Below are positions 14,511 to 26,627 of a stretch of DNA of 60,000 bases, piece after piece. The DNA is taken from contig NC_045138.2 in NCBI RefSeq assembly GCF_008831285.2, forward strand, positions 30,167,934-30,227,933. Direction: 5' to 3'. The position numbers were made by a program, and so were the translations under genes. Origin of the DNA: Nymphaea colorata. Lineage: Eukaryota; Streptophyta; Magnoliopsida; Nymphaeales; Nymphaeaceae. Every line of letters begins with the position of its first letter. Position 1 is the stretch's first letter. The notes under the pieces were generated by a model. That model did not search any database. It was not told where the DNA came from and worked only from the letters and a program-made list of their open reading frames with translations.

Positions 14511-14741
14511 ATGCGCAATGGATTGCCTGAGAGAGCAGCAAGGCAAGCGGCTGCACGACGGGTTTTTCGAGAAGAGGAGCAAGAGCAGAAGCAGGTTCGT
14601 GTGGGTTCCGGGGCCTTTGATCGTCGGAGCAGGGCCGTCAGGACTGGCGACGGCCGCTTGCTTGAAGGAGAGAGGCGTGCCGAGCCTCATCCTCGAAAGG
14701 GCTCATTGCATAGCGTCTCTCTGGCAATTGAAGACGTATGA
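14511..14741 (+). promoter_or_regulatory. Upstream ATG and overlapping out-of-frame uORF of the YUCCA gene
   Basis: An ATG 7 nt before the YUCCA start opens a 76-codon frame that ends inside exon 1. Its context is poor (T at -3, C at +4), whereas the main ATG has G at both -3 and +4. Leaky scanning would therefore still reach the main start, but the uATG could lower translation. It is real sequence; any regulatory effect is inferred. Confidence 0.4.
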
Positions 14742-15363
14742 TCGCCTCCGGCTGCACCTCCCCAAGAACTTCTGCGAGCTCCCGCTCTTTCCTTTCCCGC
14801 CGGAGTTCCCCACTTACCCCACCAAGGAGCAGTTCATCCGTTACCTGGAGTCCTACGCGAAGCACTTCGGCCTCCGGCCGGTGTTCAACGAAACGGTGGT
14901 CAGCGCCGAGTACGACCGCAGCTTCGGGTTCTGGAGGGTCAAGGGAGTTAGCTGCGAAGAGGGTGGCTGCTGCAAGCCGCAGGAGACGGAGTACGTTTGC
15001 CGGTGGCTGGTAGTCGCCACCGGGGAGAATGCGGAGGCCGTGATTCCTGACATCCCCGGCGCCGCTGATTTTTCTGGCCCCCTCGTCCACACGAGCTGTT
15101 ATAAGAGCGGTGCTGCTTTTCGCCGGAAAAGAGTGTTGGTCGTTGGCTGTGGAAATTCCGGCATGGAGGTCTGTCTCGACCTCTGCAACCACAATGCGTA
15201 TCCTTCATTAGTTGTTCGTAAGGCGGTACGTGAAGTCTTCCAAATATCTTTTCTCCCCTCCCCAACTCCTCTGTTTTCTTCATCAATCCCATTTGTGGAT
15301 TATCCAGTCAACGACAATTCTGCCTCCCCTCTTCACAATTCGCTTTCCATTACTCCTGTACTC

Positions 15364-15416
<53 letters not shown>

Positions 15417-17147
15417 TGGCTGATTATACACTACAGTTGGAAAATCGAACAGGCTTTGATGTACGTGTGTCCTAAAAACATAGTAACATGTCATTGAACT
15501 TCATAGGGGAAGGGCGTCTAGAATCTCAGACTTCCAATATAGGGTACAAGAATTTTCAATAAGCAAAAAAGGGTACCTAAAAATTTTACATGAAAATATA
15601 AAAGATGTGCTGGATACCCAATTCACAAGTGCTAACATATCCAGAAAGAACTTAATTGTCTTTGTCACTATGAGACATTAAAATCTAATCACACTTATTC
15701 TCCATTTTGTGCCATATAATATAGAGAATGATATCTATGGACTTAAAGGACTTTTTAACAACTTTTTTCAGTACTGAAAGCTCTACCTGTGAGCATCTCC
15801 ATGATTCTATTATTTGTTTATTTGTTACTTATCTTTACATGGTTTAAATAATGTGTATGTAGGTGCATGTATTGCCAAGAGAAATGCTTGGAACGTCTAC
15901 GTTCGGGCTATCGATGTTCTTGCTCAAGTGGTTTTCGGTGAAGGTGGTGGACAAGTTCCTTCTGCTGATGACTTGGTTGATCATGGGCAGCACAGATACA
16001 CTGGGTCTTGGTCGACCCCAAATGGGCCCTCTCGAGCTCAAGAACAAAAGTGGCAAGACCCCCGTCCTCGACGTCGGCGCTTTCGCCAAGATCAAATCAG
16101 GCGACATCAAGGTCAATAAAATTTGAACAAACACTTCTTTTCTTGGGCCTGTTTGAATCTGACAAGCAGTTCTCGAAGAGAATTTCTTTCTAGCGACGAA
16201 AAGAAATCGTGAAAGAGAAAAAATCTCTTCCGTCCCGAACAGGTCTGTGGTGGAAAAAGTGGCTGGTTCTGGAAGAATTTCTTTTGTTGGGAGAGTCTTT
16301 CTCTGAACAGTACTAGGAAAATTTCTTCTTTCTTTTCCAACAGTACCATTTTTGTTATAGTTTATCCTATGATCTCTCCCCCTGCAGTAACTTACTTTGA
16401 GTTGCCAATTGAATTCGGGTATGTGCTTGATTGCAACTTGCAGGTGCGGCCGGAGATAAAGCGGCTGACGGCGAACGGAGCGGAGTTCGTTGACGGCAAA
16501 ACAGAAGAGCTGGACGCCATAATCCTCGCCACGGGTTACCGGAGCAACGTCCCCTCTTGGCTAAAGGTGACGACCAATTTCAAAATTCTGTGTTCTTTTC
16601 CTTGAAATTGGAGACCTACGCTACTCGAATTTACACTACCATCCAATCGAAAACCCATGATGTTGCAGGTTAGCTGAGTAAATCAAACATTGAAAGTTCA
16701 TTAGAGATCCCTTAGTAAATACACCTTATTATCATTTACAGCCACTCTTCTTACAACCATCAATTCTTGTTCGAAAAGTTTCTCTGCCGTCGGTATATAT
16801 GAATGAAACCAACGAAGCCTTAAAACAAAAGGACTTAACTTCCGATTCTTTTCATGTCTGTAACTGTAACTGTAAGTGATTGGGAATACCACTGAGATTA
16901 CAGTTTTGTTTCTGTGTTGGAACAGGAGGGGGATATGTTCTCAGAGAAGGATGGGCTGCCAAGGAGGCCGTTTCCGGAGGGGTGGAAGGGAGAGAATGGG
17001 CTCTACGCCGTGGGGTTCACAAAGAGAGGGATACTCGGCGCTTGTATGGATGCCAGGAGGATCGCACAAGAGATCGATTACAGTTGGAAAGCCGAGTCTA
17101 AACCAATCTTTCTGGCGACCGCCACTCCAACATCACTACCATATTAA
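14518..17147 (+). CDS. YUC: YUCCA-type flavin-containing monooxygenase (auxin biosynthesis)
   Basis: Exons: 14518-15225, 15863-16111, 16444-16566 and 16926-17147, all phase 0 with GT-AG junctions, giving 433 aa. YUCCA enzymes use FAD, NADPH and O2 to convert indole-3-pyruvate to indole-3-acetic acid, the last step of the main plant auxin route. Visible motifs are the FAD-binding GAGPSG (residues 37-42), ATGEN (about 167-171), the NADPH-binding GCGNSG (about 210-215), [14 protein letters not shown] at the start of exon 2, and [11 protein letters not shown] (from 348). The C-terminal exon has the family [11 protein letters not shown]. Length and exon layout match the family. The first in-frame ATG is 14518, with G at -3 and +4; the open frame reaches further upstream only from a GTG. 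A weak-context ATG at 14511 starts an overlapping out-of-frame ORF. Intron 1 carries a (TA)n(GA)n tract. The N-terminus before [10 protein letters not shown] is Arg/Lys-rich, about 29 residues. I cannot assign the paralogue number. The gene is intact, with no frameshift. Confidence 0.95.
15365..15416. repeat. (TA)n(GA)n microsatellite in YUCCA intron 1
   Basis: A TA run at 15365-15396 is followed by a GA run at 15397-15416, inside the 637-nt first intron. It lets the exon 1 frame run on past the true donor at 15226. Confidence 0.9.
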
Positions 17148-18676
17148 AAAAACTAAAAATTTTCTCAGAGAGAGAGAGAGAAGAGAGAGAGATTGTGTGT
17201 CTAATCGGCTGGACTGATTACTTGCTTCCAACTAGTTTTAACTGAGTTGAAGGTAACCCATTACCACAGAGACAGAGAGAGAGAAAGAGAGAGAGAGGGA
17301 GAGACAGATTAACCATCTGAGCCATGTTGGTGCTTGTGTGTGGATGAAGATGATGAGAGATGTACCGATCGAACAAGAAGCTCTTCGGATGCAGGTTGTG
17401 TGTGTGTTTGGTTATATATATTATGTAACTTGATTCTCTAACCTTGTCACATGTGATGATGATCAATAGGAAAAGTTTATCGGGAGATTATATACAACAT
17501 TCCCCAAAAAAATTTTACTTGGTGTTCATCTTTGAGTTCCACACTTCAAAATCTACTTCCATCTTCTGGAAGGGCAAATCCTGTCTCCAGAGTTAGAAAC
17601 TATTCCCCTTTTAAATAAAAATATAAAAACATGGTTCTGCTCATTTACGACCTGTGCTTGATTCACAGCTAGCCTTCTTTCTATTATTTTCTTATTATTT
17701 TAAGGCCAAGAGGCGCACTTCGGCAGTAAAGTCCCAATCCCAACAAGGTGAATGAAACTCTTAAGATTGTATTACTCAACCGAGTAAAATCAGGAACTTT
17801 TTCTTCCAATCACCATGCAATAATGCGTGCATGGATCCCACCAAGTGTTGTGGGCAATATAGTTCAAATTTTAGATTGGTAGGAGAATGTCAATGGATCG
17901 GATTTGAATCAGGTGGCCATTTTCAAATTTCAGATTTGTCAACTTTTCATGCATTTGGATTCGAAAACTAGTGAACAAAAACATATACCATATATGCCAT
18001 ACATGAATCCAAATCAGATTGTATATAGTTTTTTCAATGCAAATTTAGTTTTTTAATGGAATGCTAATCCTTATAACAAAATTTGTTGAAGTACTTCGAT
18101 CACATATACAATTCAACCCAATCCAAATAACCATAACAAAATTTTCATAAGTCCAAATCCAAATAGTGTCAAACTTCTAGCTCGATTCAAGTTAGGACAT
18201 CCCAATCTTAGCAGCCGCAAAGCATCGACAGCCTTGCTAGCTAGACAAGATTGTGACTCGCGTTTGTTACTTTTATTCGTATGTATATATATATGTGTGT
18301 GTATGCATATGCAAGCAAGCACTAGCAAGCAGCCCCACATGCATGTACATATATGTAAAGTATGAAAGTAGCATGGGAAGGAGCTACTAGGGTATGGGTT
18401 AGGCCCACTCCATGAAAGCTTAGTCGAGCTTTATCCTCAAATTTTCCATTTGAAGTGCATGTGAAGGATGGGGAAGAGGAGAAAGTTGGTACCATCCTTG
18501 GGCTCTATGTGGCGCAAACAAGCACGTAGTTGACGGCTTCGCCGACCGCCTACACCCTTTGCCCCTTTCTCTTTTGTGTTTTTGCTTTACTTCGAACTGC
18601 AGCCAGCCAGGACCATTGCAATTTGCATGTCCATCTCATATGAGCTCTTTACGAACAGCTTTTGAGCGGTTGAGAT

Positions 18677-18841
18677 CAGTGGTGGAGCCAGAAATTTCTA
18701 ACTAAGGGGCTCTGTCAGTTTAAATTTCAAACTTTAAGGAGCACTCATATATTAAAAAACTAAAAATTTGTGAAGTTTATATACTTAAGTAGAGTGATTT
18801 TGTGGGCTAGTGTGGGCAATTATAATGTAGCTCCGCCTCTC
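18677..18841. mobile_element. MITE, hAT-like, GTGGAGCC-type ends (165 bp)
   Basis: The element starts CAGTGGTGGAGCCAGAAA and ends with a degenerate inverse (TGTAGCTCCGCCTCTC). It is flanked by a perfect 8-bp direct repeat GTTGAGAT (18669-18676 and 18842-18849). An 8-bp target-site duplication is characteristic of the hAT superfamily. There is no coding capacity. Related copies lie at 19770-19973 and about 23870-24022. Confidence 0.8.
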
Positions 18842-19479
18842 GTTGAGATTCATTTTTTCCACCGCTACTTATACCAACTAGGTTAGCACCTTCCCCTCCA
18901 ATCGCAGCATAAAATGTGCGTGTGGGTCCCACCAAGTATTAAGAAAATTTGCTGAATTTTAAGTGTTTTTAAAAGAAAGAAATGCACTCAAATTACATGG
19001 TTCCAGGATTTAGATCCCACATATATTTTTGAGGCCTTAATTTTGTGACACGAAGAGGATTAGAGAAAGGTGTATGTATCTCCCTTCATCCGTAAGTGAA
19101 GAGGAAGAGTTGATTTTTCTCGAAATGTGGTACATACCAATCCACAACCATGAACTGCATTTTTGGCTGTGCTAATGTGATGACTTATATAACCATGACT
19201 TATAAAATCAAGCAAATTATAGGCCGATTATCGAGCATAAGCTAAAACAATATCCTCTTGAACCCCTCACAATGTTACCAGACAGAATTTACCAAAGGAA
19301 TTGTCTTGAAAATCGTCAGATGAACAAAAACCAAATGTGTTCGAACAAACCATTCTCCATACTAAAAAAATGATACTGGACAAGAATATTCAACCACATT
19401 TTGGTGTGCATAAGGGGCAGGCACACTTTGGTCCATTCTTCATTATGGGCTTAAAGAAGCATAAAGGCTGTGTTACATA

Positions 19480-19645
19480 CATTCACTGTCTGCCCAATAT
19501 TGTTGCCCAAAACTTGGCAAGTACGTACATTCACTGTCTGCCATAGACTTGGCATTGAAGACACATACTGTCTCCCCAATGTTTCCCAAGACTTGGCAAT
19601 GCACAGACTCTCTGTCTCCCCAGTGTTGCCCAAAACTTGGAACCA
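19480..19645. repeat. Degenerate tandem array, about 3-4 units
   Basis: Units contain a (C/T)CACTGTCTGCC- or CTGTCTCCCCA-type block followed by GTTGCCCAAAACTTGG or GTTTCCCAAGACTTGG. The motif recurs at about 50-60 bp spacing with substitutions and small indels. Function is unknown; it looks like a local satellite or expanded element interior. Confidence 0.6.
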
Positions 19646-19769
19646 TAGTCAGTGCCAACAATGGAATATATCTACTGCATTTAGACAACATGTATCAGCT
19701 TCCTGTGGGCACATATTTGAAACCATTCAACAGCATATGAGCATTTTCATATATAAGCTGCGATATCAC

Positions 19770-19837
19770 CAGTGGCAGAGCCAAAAAAAATTGGCTGGAG
19801 GTGCACTCATTTAGAAATACTCATATATGGAGGGGCA

Positions 19838-19876
<39 letters not shown>

Positions 19877-19973
19877 GTAAATAGTTTGAGATGCCTTCAT
19901 AAAAATCAAGAAATTTTAAGGAACTGCCCACACCAGACTACATATTATATAGTCTTTGCCACTGATATTACGG
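19770..19973. mobile_element. MITE, same family as 18677-18841
   Basis: It begins CAGTGGCAGAGCC and ends GTCTTTGCCACT, which is the inverse of the start. It is flanked by GATATCAC and GATATTAC (7 of 8 bp identical). The interior contains a (TA)n run at 19840-19871 and AT-rich sequence. It is non-coding. Confidence 0.7.
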
Positions 19974-20698
19974 AATCTCAGCATTCATGCTACACAATGT
20001 AAATTGCCAATTATCTACTTGGTCTAATATGCCAAGAAAAGACTGAAGTGAATTTGATGCCCAAACTTAGGTAATTGATCAAATCACTAGGATCACATTA
20101 AGATTCAATACTGTAACTTTAAGATGGCTCTGCTCCATCATCAATTCCAACCATCGCTTTTTCATCTAAGGAAACTCCCCTCTGATTTAGCTGACCTTTC
20201 ATCTCTTATTCCCCAGGGCGAGGTGACATGTGGGGGCCGAGATCCACTTATTCAAAAGGCCCTCTCTTTCCCCTACCTCGAAGGTCTTAGACTACTGCAT
20301 CGAGGCTTGGATGGGCAGCGGACCCCGTTTAATACAGCAGCTTACCCTTATACTTCTTCTACTTCCTTCTGCATAAAAAAAAATAGCAATTATGAGACAA
20401 TGAAGACTATATCTAGAAACATTATATTCCTTATTAAGGGAAAGAAGGAAAGAGAGTTCTTAAAATATATGCACTAAATAGACACCACTACTTAATTATG
20501 AGTTGTTTGATTGACTTCATTAATAATTAATAAATTAGTAAACGAGAAGATCATTTATTTTAGAAGAGACAGAATTGAAAAAATGTTATGACGTTAATAT
20601 GCGTCATCTTCAAGAAACCATATTATTTAGTATGAGCACTACAAAATATAGCATTTTGTTTGCCCTAATTTTATCAATCTCGTAAAATTATTATTATT

Positions 20699-20719
20699 AT
20701 ATATATATATATATATATA
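20699..20719. repeat. (TA)n microsatellite
   Basis: A short perfect TA run that follows a (TTA)n-like stretch. Confidence 0.9.
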
Positions 20720-23700
20720 GTTGACTTGGGAGGGAGACCCAGCTTGTTGGGTGCTCCAAATCCGACGTTTTTTAATCTACTTATAAAATGCGGCTTCCAT
20801 GCGTTATGATGATGAGTATTATTCTTCCTCTCACTTTTCTTTTTCTTCTGTCATTCAATTTTCATCCAAACCTTGTTTTTCACACTTCCAGACTTCCACC
20901 TTTTTGGAATCATCAGTGTGCTGAAGAATGATCTATCATTTTATAATAATGGTACCTCCGCCATTTTTCAATATATATATATCCAAATAGCCACAAAGTT
21001 TGGGTTTAATATGCGCTTATTACTGCCTTTTTTTTTTGTCTGCACTATTAAATTAAAAAGTAAATCCTCATTTTTAGAGGGACTGCCTTGTGGACACAAT
21101 TTCTAATATGAGTCTTACCAGTCACCTTTTTTAATGTAAACTTCACTTTGCTTTTTCTGTCTTTTTTTAGCCCTTTGTTTTGAGGGGCATAACATAGCTG
21201 ATTAGTCGGATCAATAGGTAAAAGACAAGTAAGATGTTTGATGCTCGTGATTGTTACTCTTATTGACTGGAAAAGGAGGGATTGTGATATTTAAGTTAAA
21301 AGGTGTACCATACCATACCTAGGTCTTGACTTTAGAGGTAAAAGAAATGGAAGACTATTTAGCCTTCTTCAAGTAGTAGTAGGTTGTTAACCTTTTGTTC
21401 ATGTTCACCCGAAGTTTAAAGAATGAAACTGGCGACCTTTTCTTTGAGAATTGTTAAAACCACTACCTAACTAAAATTTTCAATGTGAGAAAGCATATAT
21501 AATTTTTTTATGCATCCACAAATGGCATGCTTTAAGGCTTCTTTTTTCTATTGTTAATAGACATGACCTTTCTAAGGAGCATACGTTATGAGATGAAAAT
21601 AAGACTGGTTTAGAACTAGTCTTCCTCCTTGCCCTCTCCTCTTAAAGTATGTTTGCTTTCATGTTAATGTAGTTGAGTTGTGGACATATGTGCCAAGTTT
21701 CTCAACTAAAAATGGTTCATATCAAAATGCCTTTTTTGTTAAACGAAGGACTCTTCACTAATAGGGGCTTTGAAATCTGAAAAAATACATAACATGAAAT
21801 TACCAAAGTACCCATCTAGTCAAAGAGGGGTAACATTTGTGAAATAGCAAAACACCAGGTCCTCAAAATGAAAATTTTCTTATTGAAAACCACATGTCAA
21901 TGAAAAAGGACTCGTGAGGGTCGATCCTGGTTCGGCACTTCATGTATTAGTTGGCATTCGCATCCTAAAAATTAATCGCATATTTATGGTCAAAAGTTCT
22001 GGTAGAACACTGTTTTAGGCATACTCCTGCGTGCACGCCATGTGCATTAAATTTCTCAATACATAATGGGCATTTGATCTGTGGAACAAAACATCATTTC
22101 TACATAACACAATAACATTCGATCGACATTCTATAAATTTTGCAGAACAGTGAAGAAACTCATTTTTCTCTCTGTTCTACCCAAGTATGGTAAAACTCAT
22201 CTAATCAAATGCTGTAACAGAGATATTATGTTTGTATTTCATGAATCTGTTTTAAAGATTAAGATAGATTTTTGTCCGTGTGAATCTATCCTATTTTCTC
22301 GGATAAATTCCTAAGGCACTAACTTACGTATTCATGTTACCAAACACCCCCTATAAAAGCTTTAGGTTAAACTCATAATAGCCTTTGATGGAGTTGATCT
22401 CGACAAAAGCACACACACACATGCACATGCAAACGCTTGATGTGGACGGATGCAGAAGATCCTTCAGTCACTTACCACACCAGGAGGCAGCCACCGGTGC
22501 CAATAAGGGCCAGTAAGCTGCTAGTCAACTCCGGCCAGTGGGCCAGAAGCCGGGGATGTAGGCTAGGGGATCTGTTACCGAACATGTTCATTGTAACATT
22601 CGACGACTATCAAAAGGACAGGAGTATTAGCTTCTCACCCTTTCTATTCGCTTTAACTTTTTATCTGAATAGAAAAATGGCTGGCACCCACTTAAGGTGT
22701 GTGTATATATTATATATAAACTATTGCTATGATCTTAGCAAATTTAACAGTTTTGATAGGGGAATAGATGCTTATGTTCAAAGTTGAGCATAAGTACACC
22801 AGAAAATGATGATAGACTTGTCAGGATGAACCTCATCGTTCCATAAATACACCCTTTTCAGTATCTCTGGTCGAGAGAAGGGGAAATATTTATGTTATCA
22901 ATGAAATATGGCTTACCAGTACCGAAAAGTGTGCAAGTAAGCACCATAACAGTTAAATTAATTCAATATATGTAGTAATCATCTCCAATCAAGTCAGATC
23001 CTTCTTCAACAAATATATACATCAAACTACCATAACTGTGCCTATATTCTTCTTTAATGAACGCTCAAAGAAAACACTTAAAGAATGGCAAAAAAGTTAA
23101 GATTATCAAAGTTGGTAGAAATCGGAATCACTTTACGGACATTTTTGCGCATCATATATAGGATTTTGAGCAAATAAAACTAGTTTGTTTCTTACAAAGA
23201 GAAAACAAAGCCGTGCTTTTTGTTTGCCTGAAGGCAGCCTCAATTCTCAGAGTGGCCCACAAATGATGAAGAAGCTGCCTTCTTCCCCTTTACGTCGCGT
23301 CTGCCAAGGATAAAGAAAGCCGCAGCAGAAGCAGCAGCAGCACATCACTCACAAGCAGCAGCAGCAGCTGCAGCAACACCAAGATCAGAATCTCTCTTTC
23401 TTTCTTATACTGATTGGGTTGGGAGTGGAGGCTGCTGTCACAATCTCTGTTGACGGGTGGGGAGCGCCACATAGTGCTGCAACTTGGGAGTATTGTCTCT
23501 TTCTTCAATCATTTCATTAATGCTCCACTCACATCGCCATTAACCTGCAGAAGCCATTGTCCCTCTCCCTACCACCTTGGAATCTGTTCTATACCTTACG
23601 AAGTCAAAGACGTCTTCGCTTTTCTTCCCTTCCATACTTATATTTAATCACTGTCTGTCAATTCTGTGAGCCTGCACGCCTCAAAAGCTCAGGGAGGGAT

Positions 23701-23869
23701 CCTCAGGCTTGAGGCAGGTCAAGGTTCGCGCCCAAGATTCCCCAATTATTGGCTTGGCATCTTCAATAGTCGAGCATCCATTGGAAAAGAAAGGAAGAAA
23801 CCATAAGTTATTGAACCAAGAATGCTTGTTTGAATGCTATTTTGTTGGGCATAAGATGGGCATCAAACA

Positions 23870-24022
23870 CTTGTGGAGTCAGAAATTTTGGTTGGAGGGA
23901 TACTAATTCAATAACTTTAATATTTTTATGAGCACTTATGTATATAAACAATCATGTATCAAAGCATTAATACAAAAATAATTAAACTACATACATCAGC
24001 CACCATGTGGCTCCGCCACAAA
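23870..24022. mobile_element. Probable degenerate MITE, GTGGAGTC/GGCTCCGCCAC ends
   Basis: It starts CTTGTGGAGTCAGAAATTTT and ends GTGGCTCCGCCACAAA, like the elements at 18677 and 19770. The flanks ATCAAACA and ATCAAAGG agree at 6 of 8 bases, so the target duplication is decayed or my boundaries are off by a base or two. Confidence 0.5.
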
Positions 24023-26586
24023 ATCAAAGGGTTTTGTGCCAAATATAATGTTAGCCAGCCCGAAGATGAAAGGGTGTTTCCCAAGAAGAATATTGTGTTT
24101 CTGGAATACATGTTTATGTAAAACCACATTGTTTTTGTTTCATAAAATAGATATGATCATGTCTAACGCTCCATCCATTAAGAGTGTGTTTCCCAAGAAT
24201 AACATTGTGTTTTCGAACACATATTCGTGTAAAATATGTTTAGAAGAAGAACATATTTTTCTTAAGTTACATGTTCTAAGAACACAAGGTTCTTTTTTCC
24301 AAATGCCATCTATGGCTGTCGTTGCACTCTTATGAGTACATTGGCACTGTGAGCCCTATTATTTGATAGGATTCCATTGTTAAAGCAAACTCACCCAAGG
24401 GGCGACCGGAGCTCAATTGGACAGCCCTGTGACAACTTGCTTTAATCAATATAATGCATAATGTTGAATGACTCAATATTAAAGCCAAAATAACTTTTGC
24501 TAAAAGGAATATTTCATCTTTCTGCTCGAAAGAGAGTTGAAACTCATACCAAACCTCTCGTCTCCCTAAGCTACAATGTCTGTTTTGGTGTTTCGAGTGC
24601 TGCCCCGACGACGCTTCAACGTCGGTTGCCTCTCTTTTACAGCATAAAAGAGTTGATGCTCCAATTTTTTTTTTTTTAAAAAAAAAGGAAAAAAACCTGG
24701 CTACCTAGCAGCTCTTGCCCTTACGGTTGCACCAATCCCTTAGAGACTAATACCATAATCATTTAATAATGTCTTCCAAACATTCAACTGGACTACTGTT
24801 TGATGGATGAAAGAGCATACCTTAATTAGTTTTCAGTATATTCAATACCCTCTCCACCAATAGCAATCGAATAATGTGCAGATGGGTCTCATCATCAAGT
24901 ACACTGTGGCCCCTCAACTATATAGTGTTTTAAAAGGAGAAGAAAAGTACTGGATACTCTAGTCAATTACTAGATCCTCATTAACTCCCGTGCTTTACTA
25001 GTTTTCCACCATGACTTTCATAAGCTATAGGGAAAGTGATGCATTCAAGGTTCAAAAACAAGCTGTCATTGTTCCTCCCAATTGGCAGAGCTAAATGTGC
25101 GCCTGGGTGGGTAGTTGCCCACACATATTCATGTAATTCAATTCATTTACATTTTGGCTCTTCAACATAATTTAGTTTGTTGCGTATTGGTGAGCACCAA
25201 ATCTAAGAATATTTCTTTTATTGTTGTCTCTCAGCCACAAATTTTTAACTCCACCACAGGTAGGGCTCGGTGATCTACGCTCAACACGATTATAAAAGAC
25301 ATAACATAATCAAATTTTCAGTTGACGTCCTTTTCTTCCATAGTGATAATCACTGAACATGAGGCAATGGCTTGAGTGAAGGCCAAAGCCTCTCGCCACC
25401 TGCCATCCTCTTAGGGTTTAAGGTTGTTTCTAATGTCTTGGGATGATGCTTTGTTATGCTTCAACTTACATATCATGCCTCTGAGACCATCATGCCTCTG
25501 AGACCATAGTTAAGTTATATATTCAAAATAATATAGGAAGAGGTTGAATCATGAAATTAATTATGTATAGATTTAGGAATTAAAGATTCATATTGCAATG
25601 ATGGTTTGTTTCGGGTAAGAAACTAGCCTTGGGTGGGAACTGGAGTCACAAATTTAACCTAAAAAGAAGGTCGTTGATAGTTAATTGTTTATGGAATGTT
25701 CCAAACCACTTACAGTTATTTAACAAGTCAATAACCACTATTTCCCAATCAAAATAAGGAAATTTAGGGTCAACTATGCACATATGCTCTGTTTGCTTTC
25801 TTTTTATAAAGGGTCTAATTTGAGTATGAAGACTAAATTCTCTTGATCTTCTTCGGCATGTGGAATGTAACATATCAAAAGTTTAATTTTGTATCTAAGA
25901 TTATCATGAATTTTGATGGACTTATAAAGGGGATTCTTAAGTGATTGGTTATCCTAGTTCTTAATTTTTTTGGGTCGAAACTGAAGCAATTAAGGGAGGG
26001 TTGGGATCCATTAGACCATGGACTTGAGCCCGGTGTGGGAGTGGGTGGGGTCATTATATGTGACAATGAAAAGATGTACAGTCCTTTTCTTTGAATATGT
26101 ATCTATGTGCCATGTAAGGTCTCGCTATCCAAACACTAAAGTTCTTGGTCTATTATGATGGTGTGATAAAATGAAGGATCTTTCGATTCTTACCACACCT
26201 TTTAATTAATTAGTGTGATATAAACATTGATGGAAAGGAAAACTAGGTCAATCATCAGATCGTACTCTCATCCAACCATTTTCGATGTAGATAGCGAGCG
26301 GGTGGGCACCGAAAGCACATGATGAAGGCTTATAATGAGGACCATGACAGAGATGGATGGATTAGATTAAAGATCACTTTCAAAAAGTGATTTGGCTCTA
26401 TATGCATGATGTGTTCATTCTTCTCTTTTCCACTTTAATTCATGTGATGCAAAGTCACAGTTCATCCTTTACTATGTATTTCTCCAAAAAAATTGTGGTC
26501 CTCAAACATACTTTTCTAAAAGGATGTGAATTTCCTTTTTTCCACTACGCAATGGACTATGAATTTTATACCTAGTCATATAGTGG

Positions 26587-26590
<4 letters not shown>

Positions 26591-26624
<34 letters not shown>
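26591..26624. repeat. (TA)n microsatellite
   Basis: A perfect TA run of about 17 units in AT-rich intergenic DNA. Confidence 0.95.

Positions 26625-26627
<3 letters not shown>

Noticed and set aside
14434-14517. N-terminal extension of the YUCCA protein with a hydrophobic leader
   Set aside because: The frame there begins with GTG, not ATG; the first in-frame ATG is 14518. The extension is leader sequence, so no signal peptide should be claimed.
14638-15292. Long minus-strand frames (up to 184 codons) opposite YUCCA exon 1
   Set aside because: Antisense shadows caused by the high GC and third-position bias of the exon.
23322-23373. CAG/CTG-rich stretch as a coding poly-Gln or poly-Leu region
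   Set aside because: Short imperfect trinucleotide run without an extended coding frame or flanking exons; kept only as a repeat within the intergenic description.
23672-23725. Small hairpin (GCCTCAA...TTGAGGC) as a microRNA precursor
   Set aside because: Stem is only about 9-11 bp with a bulge; too short for a plant miRNA foldback and no known mature sequence seen.
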